From Tetracentron sinense (lineage: Eukaryota > Streptophyta > Magnoliopsida > Trochodendrales > Trochodendraceae): 64,000 nucleotides of DNA. Location: assembly GCA_015143295.1 (NCBI GenBank), contig CM026571.1, forward strand, positions 34,438,505 through 34,502,504, given 5' to 3'. The notes below the pieces were generated by a model, which searched no databases, was not told where the DNA came from, and saw only the letters and a list, made by a program, of their open reading frames with translations. Below are positions 34,900-45,148 of the stretch, in pieces (the stretch's first letter is position 1; every line of letters starts with the position of its first letter). The translations under genes and the position numbers were made by a program.

Positions 34900-35141
34900 T
34901 TACAATTTTTTGCGTACCTTGCACAACATCGTCAGATGCCTGTGCGTCCCTTCCGGTCAAGGTAAAGACCCGACCCTGGTTAGCCCTACGAGGCTACCGT
35001 GTGGTCTGTGTGGGCCGTGCGGGTCTAGATGCCGAAGCCTGTAAAGACCCTTGTGGAGTAGTCTGCCGAACTGGGGGTCTGCTCCCCTGAGGTTGGACCC
35101 GTGACTGTCGGCATGGGCAATCCTTGATCATGTGGCCCTGC
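34900..35141 (-). pseudogene. gag C-terminus of old Tekay element (fossil)
   Basis: Homologous to the end of the young gag (second zinc knuckle remnant near GHMIKDCP, then a Gln/Ser/Pro-rich tail to the gag end). The young element landed inside the zinc-knuckle region; the other half is at 45149. Confidence 0.75.
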
Positions 35142-35352
35142 TGTAGCACCCCGGACTTTTTCATCCTTAATGAATAGCACCTTCGTAGCTAATTGGCCGT
35201 TTTTGTAGTCTAATTAATAAATAAGGGAGAAATCGGAAATTCCGAAACGTCAGAAATGTGCGTTTTCGAAAGACGAACCCAACGCAAGTTGAATCATCGA
35301 AATCCGACGAGCGAGTCAAAAGATATGGTCAAAACAGTCCAGACATACAGAG

Positions 35353-35540
35353 AACCGATCGCTCGGTCCAGTCAGCGATCGATCGGTCCATAACCGATCG
35401 ATCGGTAGCTATCGCGCGGTCAGAAATTTTGTATGGGGAAATTTTCCAGAGAGTGAGTTTTTGACCGGTCGATCGGTCATAAACACCGATCGCTCGGTAG
35501 GCAACCGATCGATCGGTCATGAACACCGATCGCTCGGTCT
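35353..35540 (+). promoter_or_regulatory. Palindrome cluster upstream of LTR core promoter
   Basis: Seven copies of ACCGATCGATCGGT or ACCGATCGCTCGGT-type sites within 190 bases, about 70 bases before the conserved TTGCCCGAGCC start region. Repeated in the 3' LTR at 42880-43067. Likely U3 control elements; the binding factor is unknown. Confidence 0.55.
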
Positions 35541-36520
35541 TCGCGTTTTTGCAGAAATTTCAGTAAGGGCTTTATCGTCTTTTGGGGGTTAAACCCTTTC
35601 TCCTTAAGGCTTGCCCGAGCCTTTAGGGCTTCATTCACAACACTTAAGGGATTTTGAGAGATAGAGAGAGAGGAGAAGGGGATTTGCAACTAGGGTTTTC
35701 CATTGGAGAAGAAATCAAAGGGGTGAAGACCCTAGATCGTCCCCAAGCACGTTTTCTTCAAGATTTCAACTCAAGCTTGTGTGGAGGTGCATTCTCCAAG
35801 CTAGGGCAGCACTCACTCACGTTTTGAAAGAGGTTTCTTCCCCCAACTCAAGTCCCCTTCAAGCAAAGGCTTCCTCCTTCCAAATAGAGCTTCTATTTCA
35901 AGGTTTCTTCAAGATCAAACCTTGATCTAAGGTTAGTACACCCTACTAACTTACCCTAGCAATAAATCTAGGTTTTTCCTTATGAAATGTGATTTATGCT
36001 ATTATGTTGCCTCCCATATAAAATGTATCATCTCCAATGAACCTAAATAAGATAAGAAAAAGGTATGGATGTGTGTGGGGGTTGATGTGGCGATTGGATG
36101 CCGAGGTGTATGTTGGGTGATGTGTGTGATGGAAATGGTGGATGGGTACTTTACCAATAATGAACATACCTTGATTTTTGGATGGAAAGTAGGCACTAAA
36201 AAGAAGAAGATGAACCATTAAGGAACCTTGCATGCTATGTGTTTGATAAAATGACTAAACAAGGGATAAATGGACTTAATGAAGAAAATTGAAATAGAAA
36301 TTGTGTAATTGTTCTTAGAAATGATAAATTGCTCAAATGTGCTATATGTTGCCTAAATTTTCATACCACTATGTTAAGGATTGAAATGCCATAGTCATGT
36401 GATCCGCCCGTTCAAGTATGTCATCATGATTACCACTATTGACAAGCACACAAGCACGCATGCATGCATGAAACCAGGTTTTTCCAAGATTGTATTTGTA
36501 TATGAAATGCAAGAGAGAAC

Positions 36521-36850
36521 ATGACAAGGAGGTTGGTAGCCCAAGTGAAGGGTGCTAGCCTCTGGCTCACAAGAGAAATGGAACAAGAACATGACAAGGA
36601 GGTTGGTAGCCCAAGTGAAGGGTGCTAGCCTCTGGCTCACAAGAGAAATGGAACAAGAACATGACAAGGAGGTTGGTAGCCCAAGGAAGGGTGCTAGCCT
36701 CTGGCTCACAAGAGAAATGGAACAAGAACATGACAAGGAGGTTGGTAGCCCAAGTGAAGGGTGCTAGCCTCTGGCTCACAAGAGAAATGGAACAAGAACA
36801 TGACAAGGAGGTTGGTAGCCCAAGGAAGGGTGCTAGCCTCTGGCTCACAA
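36521..36850 (+). repeat. 70-bp tandem repeat, five units (5' LTR)
   Basis: Units start at 36521, 36591, 36661, 36730 and 36800 (ATGACAAGGAGGTTGGTAGC...); lengths are 69-70 bases and units are nearly identical. ORFs across it are by-products of the repeat. Confidence 0.95.
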
Positions 36851-37096
36851 GTATACAAGTCAAGAACAAATCAAGACATGAAATACAAGACAAGACACGA
36901 CACATATACATGATTTGACCGAGACACGAAAAGGGCTTCCGAGACATGAGTTTTACCGAGGTTTTTGCATTCATACACGCATGTCAAGATATGGCTATGT
37001 ATCTTATGCTTTCACTATCGCTTTAAATTAATATCTTGTATTGCTCACTGTTGTTATGCTTTCGCTATTGTTATGGTTAGCTAGTAGTTTGTACTC

Positions 37097-37117
37097 GCTG
37101 AGTATTCCATGCTCAGC
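37097..37117 (+). promoter_or_regulatory. Conserved LTR stem-loop GCTGAG-N9-CTCAGC
   Basis: Perfect six-base arms around TATTCCATG. Identical at 30421 and 44694 and in the old 3' LTR. Located 10 bases before the micro-ORF, in the presumed leader RNA. Confidence 0.65.
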
Positions 37118-37126
37118 CGTACTTTT

Positions 37127-37267
37127 ATGTCGGCAGGTACTGTGGATGTCCTCGACCCCGAGCCTTGGGTCGAGGAGGAGTATGTAGAGGAGAGGGAGCC
37201 ACCTACCCCATGGCAGTCTCAAGAGGATGGGGACTTGGATGTGTGGCCATACCTCGACTACTGTTGA
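37127..37267 (+). CDS. Conserved LTR micro-ORF, 46 codons
   Basis: Unknown product, about a quarter of it Glu and Asp. Begins MSAGTVDVLDPEPWVEEEYV and ends DVWPYLDYC. An identical copy lies in the 3' LTR (44724-44864). It matches the old Tekay LTR copy (23613-23750, minus) in PEPWVEE, YVEER, SQ and WPYLDYC, where the surrounding LTR has diverged much more. It lies in the presumed 5' leader RNA about 600 bases before gag, so it could be an upstream ORF that tunes gag translation, or a small accessory peptide. An alternative is an exon, since CAG/GT occurs right after the ATG. No known family recognised. Confidence 0.5.
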   Translation: MSAGTVDVLDPEPWVEEEYVEEREPPTPWQSQEDGDLDVWPYLDYC

Positions 37268-37550
37268 GAGGACAGTGTTAGAAAGTTCCTTTTTGTATTT
37301 TGATAGGTGGGCATGTCCACCTTTACCTTGATTGTATTTAGTATATGTTAACTTGGAATACTATATGGAGTAATAGAAGAAAAGAAAAAGTTGGCTTATG
37401 CTTCCGCACTTATGTTTAGTTCCGCGCTCTGATTATCATTGTATTATGTTATGTTTAGCCTCTTGCATTACAGGATGGTTTGACAGGTACACGTAGTCAC
37501 CTCTAAAGTATCCCTTAACTCCTAGGGGGTATTTTGGGGCGTGACAGAAG

Positions 37551-37562
37551 TGGTATCAGAGC
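37551..37562 (+). promoter_or_regulatory. Primer binding site (tRNA-iMet type)
   Basis: TGGTATCAGAGC, four bases after the 5' LTR. Confidence 0.95.
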
Positions 37563-37873
37563 TCTAGGCATTAGAGTCCCTAGGGTCACTTAGATGATTG
37601 AACAAGGTATTAGAATCACCTTAGAGATTTGTATTCCAAGTATAGACTAACAAGTTAGTCTTAGTCAAAATGGGTTGAACTTCAACCGAACATAGAGTCC
37701 TACACTAGGAACACGGATTGTATGTTATGCTATTGTGTTATATACCATGTGTACATTATTGGTGTTGTACTTATTAAATGTGCTTGATGAATATGTATTA
37801 AGTGAATTGCGAAATGGTACTAAATGCGTATCCAAGTTAGACTCATGTTGTATTGTCGTTCTCAGGAGAAATC

Positions 37874-39127
37874 ATGAGACGCAATACTCGGGGTCGCGGG
37901 TACAACACGAGGGGTAATGGAGGTGATGCTCCATCGGGTGATGATCAACCCGACTTTGCCCAAGCATTCGCATCCATAGCCGAGACCTTGGCTATGTTGG
38001 CGGCAAGGCAACCGGCCACCCCACCTAATGCGGCACTTATACCGGCTCCTCCTAACCGAGCCCAAGCCGGGATAGAAGCTTTCCGGAGGATGAGGCCTCC
38101 AACTTTTTGTGGAAGCATTGATCCACTTATTGCCGAGGGTTGGATTCGGCAACTTGAGAAGATATTCTCGGTTTTGGCACCTACGGAAGTAGAGAGGGTC
38201 ACATGGGCTGCCTTTATGCTTGAAGGCGAGGCCGACCATTGGTGGAAGTCTGCACTTCGGACCCGAGAGTTGACCCGGCAAGGCCAAGAATGGACATGGG
38301 GAGAATTCTTGGATGTTTTCTACAGGAAATACTTTCCGGTTGGGATGAAAGAAAAGAAAGAAATTGAATTTATTACCTTGGAGCAAGGTAATATGTCTGT
38401 AGCGGCTTACGAAGCCAAGTTCTCAGAGCTATCTCGATTTGCTCCACACATGATAGCTACCGAGGCTATGAAGGCCCGGAAATTCGAGAGGGGGTTGAAG
38501 GCCTACCTCAAGGATCGTGTCTCAATGTTCCGACATGAGACATATTCAGAAGTTGTGGACAAAGCATTGTTGGCCGAGTCTAATTCCGAAGAGTTCTTTA
38601 AGAGAAGAGGAATAGAGAAGGGACAGTCTAGTAGTTCAGGGGAGAAGAGAGCTAGGACTATGTCTTATCAGTTCGCAGGGCCGGCTCAGTCACAGAGGAT
38701 GTACTCGGCACCACAGGCTCTCCGCCCTTTTACTCCACCGGCCTTTCGCCCGGCTACCTCGTATGCTCCTCGCCCCGCAGTGACTCAGGCTACGGGTTAT
38801 ACTCCTCCCACTTATTCACATGATGTCTGCACCCTTTGTGGAAGGAGGCATCCAGCAGGGGAATGTCGGAAGGCTACAGGAGGCTGTTTTCATTGTGGCG
38901 ACCAGGGCCACATGATTCGGGATTGTCCCCGACGTCTAATGCCAGCTCAGTCTTCGGGGAGCAGGCCCCCGATTAGGCAGACATCTCAGCCTAGCTCTTC
39001 TCAGGCTTCGAGGGCCTCACAGTCTGCCCGGCCTCCTCGCCCAGCCACTCAGGGTCGAGTTTTTGCTCTATCGGAGAGAGACGCACGTGCATCCGACGAT
39101 GTCGTGCAAGGTACGCGAGAATTTTGA
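37874..39127 (+). CDS. gag: Tekay Gag, 417 aa
   Basis: Structural protein that assembles the virus-like particle in the cytoplasm and packages element RNA. The start MRRNTRGRG is chosen because the related copy at 31233 begins the same way; an in-frame ATG seven codons upstream is less likely. Retrotransposon gag domain at about residues 70-220 (FCGSIDPLIAEGWIRQLEKI, FMLEGEADHWWKSAL, YRKYFPVG). A Pro/Thr-rich linker is followed by a Cys-rich module at about 318-352, including the classical knuckle CFHCGDQGHMIRDC (CX2CX4HX4C), then a Ser/Pro/Gln-rich tail. ORF open throughout. Pol lies in a separate ORF after a short spacer; many relatives use one continuous ORF, and how Pol is produced here is not settled by the sequence. 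Confidence 0.9.
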   Translation: MRRNTRGRGYNTRGNGGDAPSGDDQPDFAQAFASIAETLAMLAARQPATPPNAALIPAPPNRAQAGIEAFRRMRPPTFCGSIDPLIAEGWIRQLEKIFSVLAPTEVERVTWAAFMLEGEADHWWKSALRTRELTRQGQEWTWGEFLDVFYRKYFPVGMKEKKEIEFITLEQGNMSVAAYEAKFSELSRFAPHMIATEAMKARKFERGLKAYLKDRVSMFRHETYSEVVDKALLAESNSEEFFKRRGIEKGQSSSSGEKRARTMSYQFAGPAQSQRMYSAPQALRPFTPPAFRPATSYAPRPAVTQATGYTPPTYSHDVCTLCGRRHPAGECRKATGGCFHCGDQGHMIRDCPRRLMPAQSSGSRPPIRQTSQPSSSQASRASQSARPPRPATQGRVFALSERDARASDDVVQGTREF

Positions 39128-39255
39128 GTCTAAGTTGTATAAAATTTCTGTGGCATGTTATGCGGTTAGTTATACTAAGGGTTACCTATGTATGATGCTT
39201 GTTACTATTTGAAATCTACTGATATTAGTTAAATAATCGCACAGGCGCTTTATTA

Positions 39256-42200
39256 GTGAACGAGTGTCTCGCTCGAGTGTTGATAGACACAGGATCTACT
39301 CACTCTTTTGTCTCCCCAAGTTTTGCAAAGGGCTTTTCGACTGAGGCTACTCCGTTGGAGCGGGAGTTGACCATTGCAACTCCACTCGGCAAGTCGGTTG
39401 ATACGGACAAGATATTCAGGGATAGTGTGGTTCAAGTGGGGGAGAATGAATTGTTAGCCGACCTTATCGTCCTGGGTTTCCAAGATTTAGACTTTGACGT
39501 CATTCTTGGTATGGATTGGTTGGCAAGCCATCACGGGCATGTTGCATGTTTTGAAAAGATGGTGAATTTCAAGCCGGAAGGGGGTAAGCCTTTTCACTTC
39601 CGAGGATTAAGAGAGAGGGACATTGCTCGCCTCGCAGCCTTGAGTATAGCACACCCAGAAGCACAAAACTCATCGGCTATTCCAGTTGTGAGTGAGTTCT
39701 TAGATGTGTTCCCGGAAGAACTTCCCGGATTACCTCCTGATAGAGAGATCGAATTCGCTATAGAGCTTGCTCCGGGTACCGCTCCGATTTCAAGGGCACC
39801 ATATAGAATGGCCCCTATAGAGCTTGAAGAATTAAAGAAGCAGATTGAGGAGTTACAACAACTTGGTTTCATCCAACCAAGTGTCTCGCCGTGGGGAGCT
39901 CCGGTTCTCTTTGTGAAGAAGAAGGACGGGTCTATGAGGATGTGTATAGACTACCGTCAGTTGAACAAGGTAACTATCAAGAATCGTTATCCCTTGCCAA
40001 GGATAGACGACTTGTTTGACCAACTGAAGGGAGCGAGATTCTTCTCCAAAATTGATCTTAGATCGGGGTATCACCAATTAAGGATCAAAGCGGAAGATGT
40101 TCAGAAGACGGCTTTCAGGACTCGGTATGGGCATTACGAGTTCCTTGTCATGCCTTTTGGGCTGACGAATGCACCGGCGGCATTCATGGATTTGATGAAC
40201 CGGGTGTTCCGATCTTACTTGGATCGATGCGTGATTGCATTCATTGATGACATTTTGGTGTATTCCCAGACACGGGAAGATCACGCACGAGACCTCCGTC
40301 TTGCTCTGGAGATGTTGAGAGAGCATAGGCTATATGCCAAGTTGAGTAAGTGCGAGTTCTGGCTAGAGAAAGTCGCATTTCTTGGACACGTGGTGTCGGT
40401 CGAGGGTATTTCTGTAGATCCAGCCAAGGTTGAGGCAGTCATGAGTTGGGAGAGGCCCAAGAGCGTTACGGAGATACGTAGTTTCCTCGGATTGGCAGGC
40501 TACTACCGGAGATTTGTGGAGGGATTCTCCAGTTTGGCTGCACCTCTCACCTACTTGACAAGAAAAAGTGCAAAGTTCAGTTGGAGTGACCGATGTGAAG
40601 TAAGTTTCCAAGAGTTGAAGAAACGCCTCACCACAGCCCCTGTCCTTACTGTGCCATCCGGACATGGTGGTTATGAGGTATATAGCGATGCTTCGCATAT
40701 CGGACTTGGGTGTGTCCTTATGCAGCATAAGAAAGTCATTGCCTACGCATCAAGACAATTGAAGGAGCATGAAAAGAATTACCCCACTCATGACTTAGAA
40801 CTCGCCGCAGTTGTGTTTGCATTGAAGATTTGGCGACATTATCTTTATGGGGAACAATTTGAGGTATTCACAGATCATAAAAGCCTTAAGTATTTGTTTT
40901 CCCAGAAAGAGTTGAACCTGAGGCAAAGAAGATGGGTAGAATTTTTGAAAGACTATGAGTGCTCCATTCAATACCACCCGGGCAAGGCAAATGTAGTAGC
41001 CGATGCTCTTAGCCGAAAGCCTACTGGACTTTTGGCGCATATGATGCTGAAGGAGTGGAGATTGCTGGAGGATGCATCCAACCTCGACATCAGTTTTAGT
41101 CTCCCTACCTATGGGCCGGTAATGGCTAGCATCACAGTTAGGCCATTTATGTTGAGCATGATCCAGGAGTTGCAGGAAATGGATGCCGAACTACTTTCTT
41201 GCCGAGACAAGTCAGTTAAAAGTGGCAGTAAGGACTTTACGACGAGGGAAGATGGAATTATCACTTTCAAGGGAAGAGTATGTGTCCCAGCCGATGAGAA
41301 GCTTAAGCGAGAAATCTTGTACGAGGCTCACCGGTCCAAGTACACCGTTCACCCCGGGGGTACCAAAATGTATAGGGACTTGAAGAAGCATTTTTGGTGG
41401 CGGAACATGAAGCGAGAAATAGCGGAGTATGTGTCTAAATGCTTGGTGTGCCAACAAGTCAAAGCCGAACACAGGAGACCGGCTGGACTTTTGCAGTCCC
41501 TCCCCATTCCCGAGTGGAAATGGGAACATATCTCTATGGACTTTATCGTGGGGTTGCCGAAGACGGTTAGGAAGACTGATGCTATATGGGTAGTTGTTGA
41601 TAGACTCACGAAGTCCGCTCATTTCTTACCGTACCGGACTACATTCAACTCCAATCAGTTAGCGGAGCTATACATCAAGGAAATAGTCCGATTACACGGG
41701 GTGCCAGTGAGTATTGTGTCGGATAGAGACCCAAGATTCACATCCAGGTTTTGGAAAAGTTTTCAAGGTGCAATGGGCTCCCGATTAGACTTTAGCACAG
41801 CTTTCCACCCACAGACCGACGGGCAAACCGAGAGGGTGAATCAGGTTATTGAAGATATGCTCCGAGCATGTATGCTAGACTTCAAGGGAAGTTGGGAAGA
41901 TCACCTACCTTTGGTGGAATTCGCTTACAACAATAGTTATCAAGAAAGCATACAAATGGCGCCTTTCGAGGCTTTGTACGGAAGAAGTTGTAGATCCCCG
42001 TTGTATTGGGATGAAGTGGGAGAAAGAAAGATTTTGGGCCCCGAGTTAATTGAACAAACCGCGGATAGGGTCAAGCTTATCCGGGAGAGGTTAAAGACCG
42101 CACAAGATAGACAGAAAAGCTATGCCGACAACCGAAGGAGGGATCTTGAATTCCGAGTCGGTGATTTTGTGTTTGTAAGGATTTCACCGACCAAAGGGGT

Positions 42201-42576
42201 TATGCGATTCGGGAAGAGAGGCAAGCTTAGCCCGAGATATGTGGGTCCGTTCGAGATCATTACTCGAGTTGGCGAGGTGGCTTACCGTGTTGCTTTGCCC
42301 GCTCACATGGCGGCGGTCCATAATGTATTTCATGTCTCTATGCTCCGGAAGTACATCTCGGATCCTTCTCATGTCATCGAGCTTGATCCAATTGAGATCC
42401 GAGAGGACCTCACTTTAGTTGAGAAGCCAGTTCATATTTTGGATAGGAGGGATCAAGTGCTTCGCAACAAGACTATTCCGCTAGTCCTCGTGCAATGGCA
42501 ACATCATGCACGAGAAGAAGCCACGTGGGAGCGTGAAGCCGAAGTCAAAGCAAAGTATCCCGAGTTGTTTGAATAG
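39256..42576 (+). CDS. pol: Tekay Pol polyprotein, 1106 aa
   Basis: Order of domains: aspartic protease with active site [12 protein letters not shown] near residues 9-20; reverse transcriptase about 190-360 with [20 protein letters not shown] and catalytic FIDDILVYS near 329; RNase H about 470-590 ([22 protein letters not shown]); integrase zinc finger about 695-745 ([19 protein letters not shown]) and catalytic core from about 761 ([32 protein letters not shown]); C-terminal [19 protein letters not shown]; chromodomain-like end ([20 protein letters not shown]). Chromodomains steer chromovirus integration to heterochromatin. The ORF is open for its full length, and the usual catalytic motifs are present by eye. 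Confidence 0.92.
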   Translation: MNECLARVLIDTGSTHSFVSPSFAKGFSTEATPLERELTIATPLGKSVDTDKIFRDSVVQVGENELLADLIVLGFQDLDFDVILGMDWLASHHGHVACFEKMVNFKPEGGKPFHFRGLRERDIARLAALSIAHPEAQNSSAIPVVSEFLDVFPEELPGLPPDREIEFAIELAPGTAPISRAPYRMAPIELEELKKQIEELQQLGFIQPSVSPWGAPVLFVKKKDGSMRMCIDYRQLNKVTIKNRYPLPRIDDLFDQLKGARFFSKIDLRSGYHQLRIKAEDVQKTAFRTRYGHYEFLVMPFGLTNAPAAFMDLMNRVFRSYLDRCVIAFIDDILVYSQTREDHARDLRLALEMLREHRLYAKLSKCEFWLEKVAFLGHVVSVEGISVDPAKVEAVMSWERPKSVTEIRSFLGLAGYYRRFVEGFSSLAAPLTYLTRKSAKFSWSDRCEVSFQELKKRLTTAPVLTVPSGHGGYEVYSDASHIGLGCVLMQHKKVIAYASRQLKEHEKNYPTHDLELAAVVFALKIWRHYLYGEQFEVFTDHKSLKYLFSQKELNLRQRRWVEFLKDYECSIQYHPGKANVVADALSRKPTGLLAHMMLKEWRLLEDASNLDISFSLPTYGPVMASITVRPFMLSMIQELQEMDAELLSCRDKSVKSGSKDFTTREDGIITFKGRVCVPADEKLKREILYEAHRSKYTVHPGGTKMYRDLKKHFWWRNMKREIAEYVSKCLVCQQVKAEHRRPAGLLQSLPIPEWKWEHISMDFIVGLPKTVRKTDAIWVVVDRLTKSAHFLPYRTTFNSNQLAELYIKEIVRLHGVPVSIVSDRDPRFTSRFWKSFQGAMGSRLDFSTAFHPQTDGQTERVNQVIEDMLRACMLDFKGSWEDHLPLVEFAYNNSYQESIQMAPFEALYGRSCRSPLYWDEVGERKILGPELIEQTADRVKLIRERLKTAQDRQKSYADNRRRDLEFRVGDFVFVRISPTKGVMRFGKRGKLSPRYVGPFEIITRVGEVAYRVALPAHMAAVHNVFHVSMLRKYISDPSHVIELDPIEIREDLTLVEKPVHILDRRDQVLRNKTIPLVLVQWQHHAREEATWEREAEVKAKYPELFE

Positions 42577-42631
42577 ACTTGTGCATATGACTTGTAATTT
42601 TGTTTTGATTTTGTGCATATATGTATCGTCC

Positions 42632-42668
42632 AAATTTCGGGGACGAAATTTTTGTAAGGGGGGGAGAA
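42632..42668 (+). promoter_or_regulatory. Stem-loop and polypurine tract
   Basis: Eight-base arms AAATTTCG and CGAAATTT around GGGA (42632-42651), then AAGGGGGGGAGAA (42656-42668) directly before the 3' LTR; the primer for plus-strand cDNA synthesis. Confidence 0.85.
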
Positions 42669-44047
42669 TGTAGCACCCCGGACTTTTTCATCCTTAATGA
42701 ATAGCACCTTCGTAGCTAATTGGCCGTTTTTGTAGTCTAATTAATAAATAAGGGAGAAATCGGAAATTCCGAAACGTCAGAAATGTGCGTTTTCGAAAGA
42801 CGAACCCAACGCAAGTTGAATCATCGAAATCCGACGAGCGAGTCAAAAGATATGGTCAAAACAGTCCAGACATACAGAGAACCGATCGCTCGGTCCAGTC
42901 AGCGATCGATCGGTCCATAACCGATCGATCGGTAGCTATCGCGCGGTCAGAAATTTTGTATGGGGAAATTTTCCAGAGAGTGAGTTTTTGACCGGTCGAT
43001 CGGTCATAAACACCGATCGCTCGGTAGGCAACCGATCGATCGGTCATGAACACCGATCGCTCGGTCTTCGCGTTTTTGCAGAAATTTCAGTAAGGGCTTT
43101 ATCGTCTTTTGGGGGTTAAACCCTTTCTCCTTAAGGCTTGCCCGAGCCTTTAGGGCTTCATTCACAACACTTAAGGGATTTTGAGAGATAGAGAGAGAGG
43201 AGAAGGGGATTTGCAACTAGGGTTTTCCATTGGAGAAGAAATCAAAGGGGTGAAGACCCTAGATCGTCCCCAAGCACGTTTTCTTCAAGATTTCAACTCA
43301 AGCTTGTGTGGAGGTGCATTCTCCAAGCTAGGGCAGCACTCACTCACGTTTTGAAAGAGGTTTCTTCCCCCAACTCAAGTCCCCTTCAAGCAAAGGCTTC
43401 CTCCTTCCAAATAGAGCTTCTATTTCAAGGTTTCTTCAAGATCAAACCTTGATCTAAGGTTAGTACACCCTACTAACTTACCCTAGCAATAAATCTAGGT
43501 TTTTCCTTATGAAATGTGATTTATGCTATTATGTTGCCTCCCATATAAAATGTATCATCTCCAATGAACCTAAATAAGATAAGAAAAAGGTATGGATGTG
43601 TGTGGGGGTTGATGTGGCGATTGGATGCCGAGGTGTATGTTGGGTGATGTGTGTGATGGAAATGGTGGATGGGTACTTTACCAATAATGAACATACCTTG
43701 ATTTTTGGATGGAAAGTAGGCACTAAAAAGAAGAAGATGAACCATTAAGGAACCTTGCATGCTATGTGTTTGATAAAATGACTAAACAAGGGATAAATGG
43801 ACTTAATGAAGAAAATTGAAATAGAAATTGTGTAATTGTTCTTAGAAATGATAAATTGCTCAAATGTGCTATATGTTGCCTAAATTTTCATACCACTATG
43901 TTAAGGATTGAAATGCCATAGTCATGTGATCCGCCCGTTCAAGTATGTCATCATGATTACCACTATTGACAAGCACACAAGCACGCATGCATGCATGAAA
44001 CCGGGTTTTTCCAAGATTGTATTTGTATATGAAATGCAAGAGAGAAC

Positions 44048-44447
44048 ATGACAAGGAGGTTGGTAGCCCAAGTGAAGGGTGCTAGCCTCTGGCTCACAAG
44101 AGAAATGGAACAAGAACATGACAAGGAGGTTGGTAGCCCAAGTGAAGGGTGCTAGCCTCTGGCTCACAAGAGAAATGGAACAAGAACATGACAAGGAGGT
44201 TGGTAGCCCAAGGAAGGGTGCTAGCCTCTGGCTCACAAGAGAAATGGAACAAGAACATGACAAGGAGGTTGGTAGCCCAAGTGAAGGGTGCTAGCCTCTG
44301 GCTCACAAGAGAAATGGAACAAGAACATGACAAGGAGGTTGGTAGCCCAAGTGAAGGGTGCTAGCCTCTGGCTCACAAGAGAAATGGAACAAGAACATGA
44401 CAAGGAGGTTGGTAGCCCAAGGAAGGGTGCTAGCCTCTGGCTCACAA
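44048..44447 (+). repeat. 70-bp tandem repeat, six units (3' LTR)
   Basis: Units start at 44048, 44118, 44188, 44257, 44327 and 44397; the extra unit is of the 70-base type. Confidence 0.95.
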
Positions 44448-44723
44448 GTATACAAGTCAAGAACAAATCAAGACATGAAATACAAGACAAGACACGACAC
44501 ATATACATGATTTGACCGAGACACGAAAAGGGCTTCCGAGACATGAGTTTTACCGAGGTTTTTGCATTCATACACGCATGTCAAGATATGGCTATGTATC
44601 TTATGCTTTCACTATCGCTTTAAATTAATATCTTGTATTGCTCACTGTTGTTATGCTTTCGCTATTGTTATGGTTAGCTAGTAGTTTGTACTCGCTGAGT
44701 ATTCCATGCTCAGCCGTACTTTT

Positions 44724-44864
44724 ATGTCGGCAGGTACTGTGGATGTCCTCGACCCCGAGCCTTGGGTCGAGGAGGAGTATGTAGAGGAGAGGGAGCCACC
44801 TACCCCATGGCAGTCTCAAGAGGATGGGGACTTGGATGTGTGGCCATACCTCGACTACTGTTGA
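44724..44864 (+). CDS. Conserved LTR micro-ORF, 46 codons (3' LTR copy)
   Basis: Identical to 37127-37267. In the 3' LTR it would lie in or beyond the 3' end of the element RNA, so only the 5' copy is likely to act in a leader. Confidence 0.45.
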   Translation: MSAGTVDVLDPEPWVEEEYVEEREPPTPWQSQEDGDLDVWPYLDYC

Positions 44865-45148
44865 GAGGACAGTGTTAGAAAGTTCCTTTTTGTATTTTGA
44901 TAGGTGGGCATGTCCACCTTTACCTTGATTGTATTTAGTATATGTTAACTTGGAATACTATATGGAGTAATAGAAGAAAAGAAAAAGTTGGCTTATGCTT
45001 CCGCACTTATGTTTAGTTCCGCGCTCTGATTATCATTGTATTATGTTATGTTTAGCCTCTTGCATTACAGGATGGTTTGACAGGTACACGTAGTCACCTC
45101 TAAAGTATCCCTTAACTCCTAGGGGGTATTTTGGGGCGTGACACCTGC

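Larger units (their letters stand above)
35142..37546 (+). repeat. 5' LTR of young Tekay element
   Basis: TGTAGCACCCCGG...GGGGCGTGACA, 2405 bases. Order: palindrome cluster (35353-35540), core-promoter region with TTGCCCGAGCCTTTAGGGCT (35610), GA-rich leader, five 70-bp repeats (36521-36850), stem-loop (37097-37117), micro-ORF (37127-37267), second stem-loop near 37304-37321. Confidence 0.95.
35142..45143 (+). mobile_element. Young, whole-looking Tekay/Del Ty3/gypsy chromovirus
   Basis: 10,002 bases: LTRs, tRNA-iMet primer site, gag ORF, long pol ORF with chromodomain, polypurine tract. Flanked by a perfect target duplication CCTGC (35137-35141 and 45144-45148). By eye the two LTRs differ by one substitution and one extra 70-bp repeat unit, pointing to an insertion within roughly the last tens of thousands of years. 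It looks whole. It inserted into gag of an older relative. Confidence 0.95.
42669..45143 (+). repeat. 3' LTR of young Tekay element
   Basis: 2475 bases, 70 longer than the 5' LTR because it carries six instead of five repeat units (44048-44447). Apart from that I see one substitution (near 44001). Confidence 0.95.

Noticed and set aside
36521-36850. CRISPR-like array of direct repeats
   Set aside because: The units are head-to-tail copies without unique spacers, inside a plant LTR; it is a minisatellite.
36552-36918. ORFs of 70-135 codons on both strands across the 70-bp repeats
   Set aside because: They arise because the repeat lacks stops in some frames; the peptides are just the repeat translated and match no domain.
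40363-41622. Long antisense ORFs under the young pol gene
   Set aside because: Shadows of the sense coding frame without recognisable domains.
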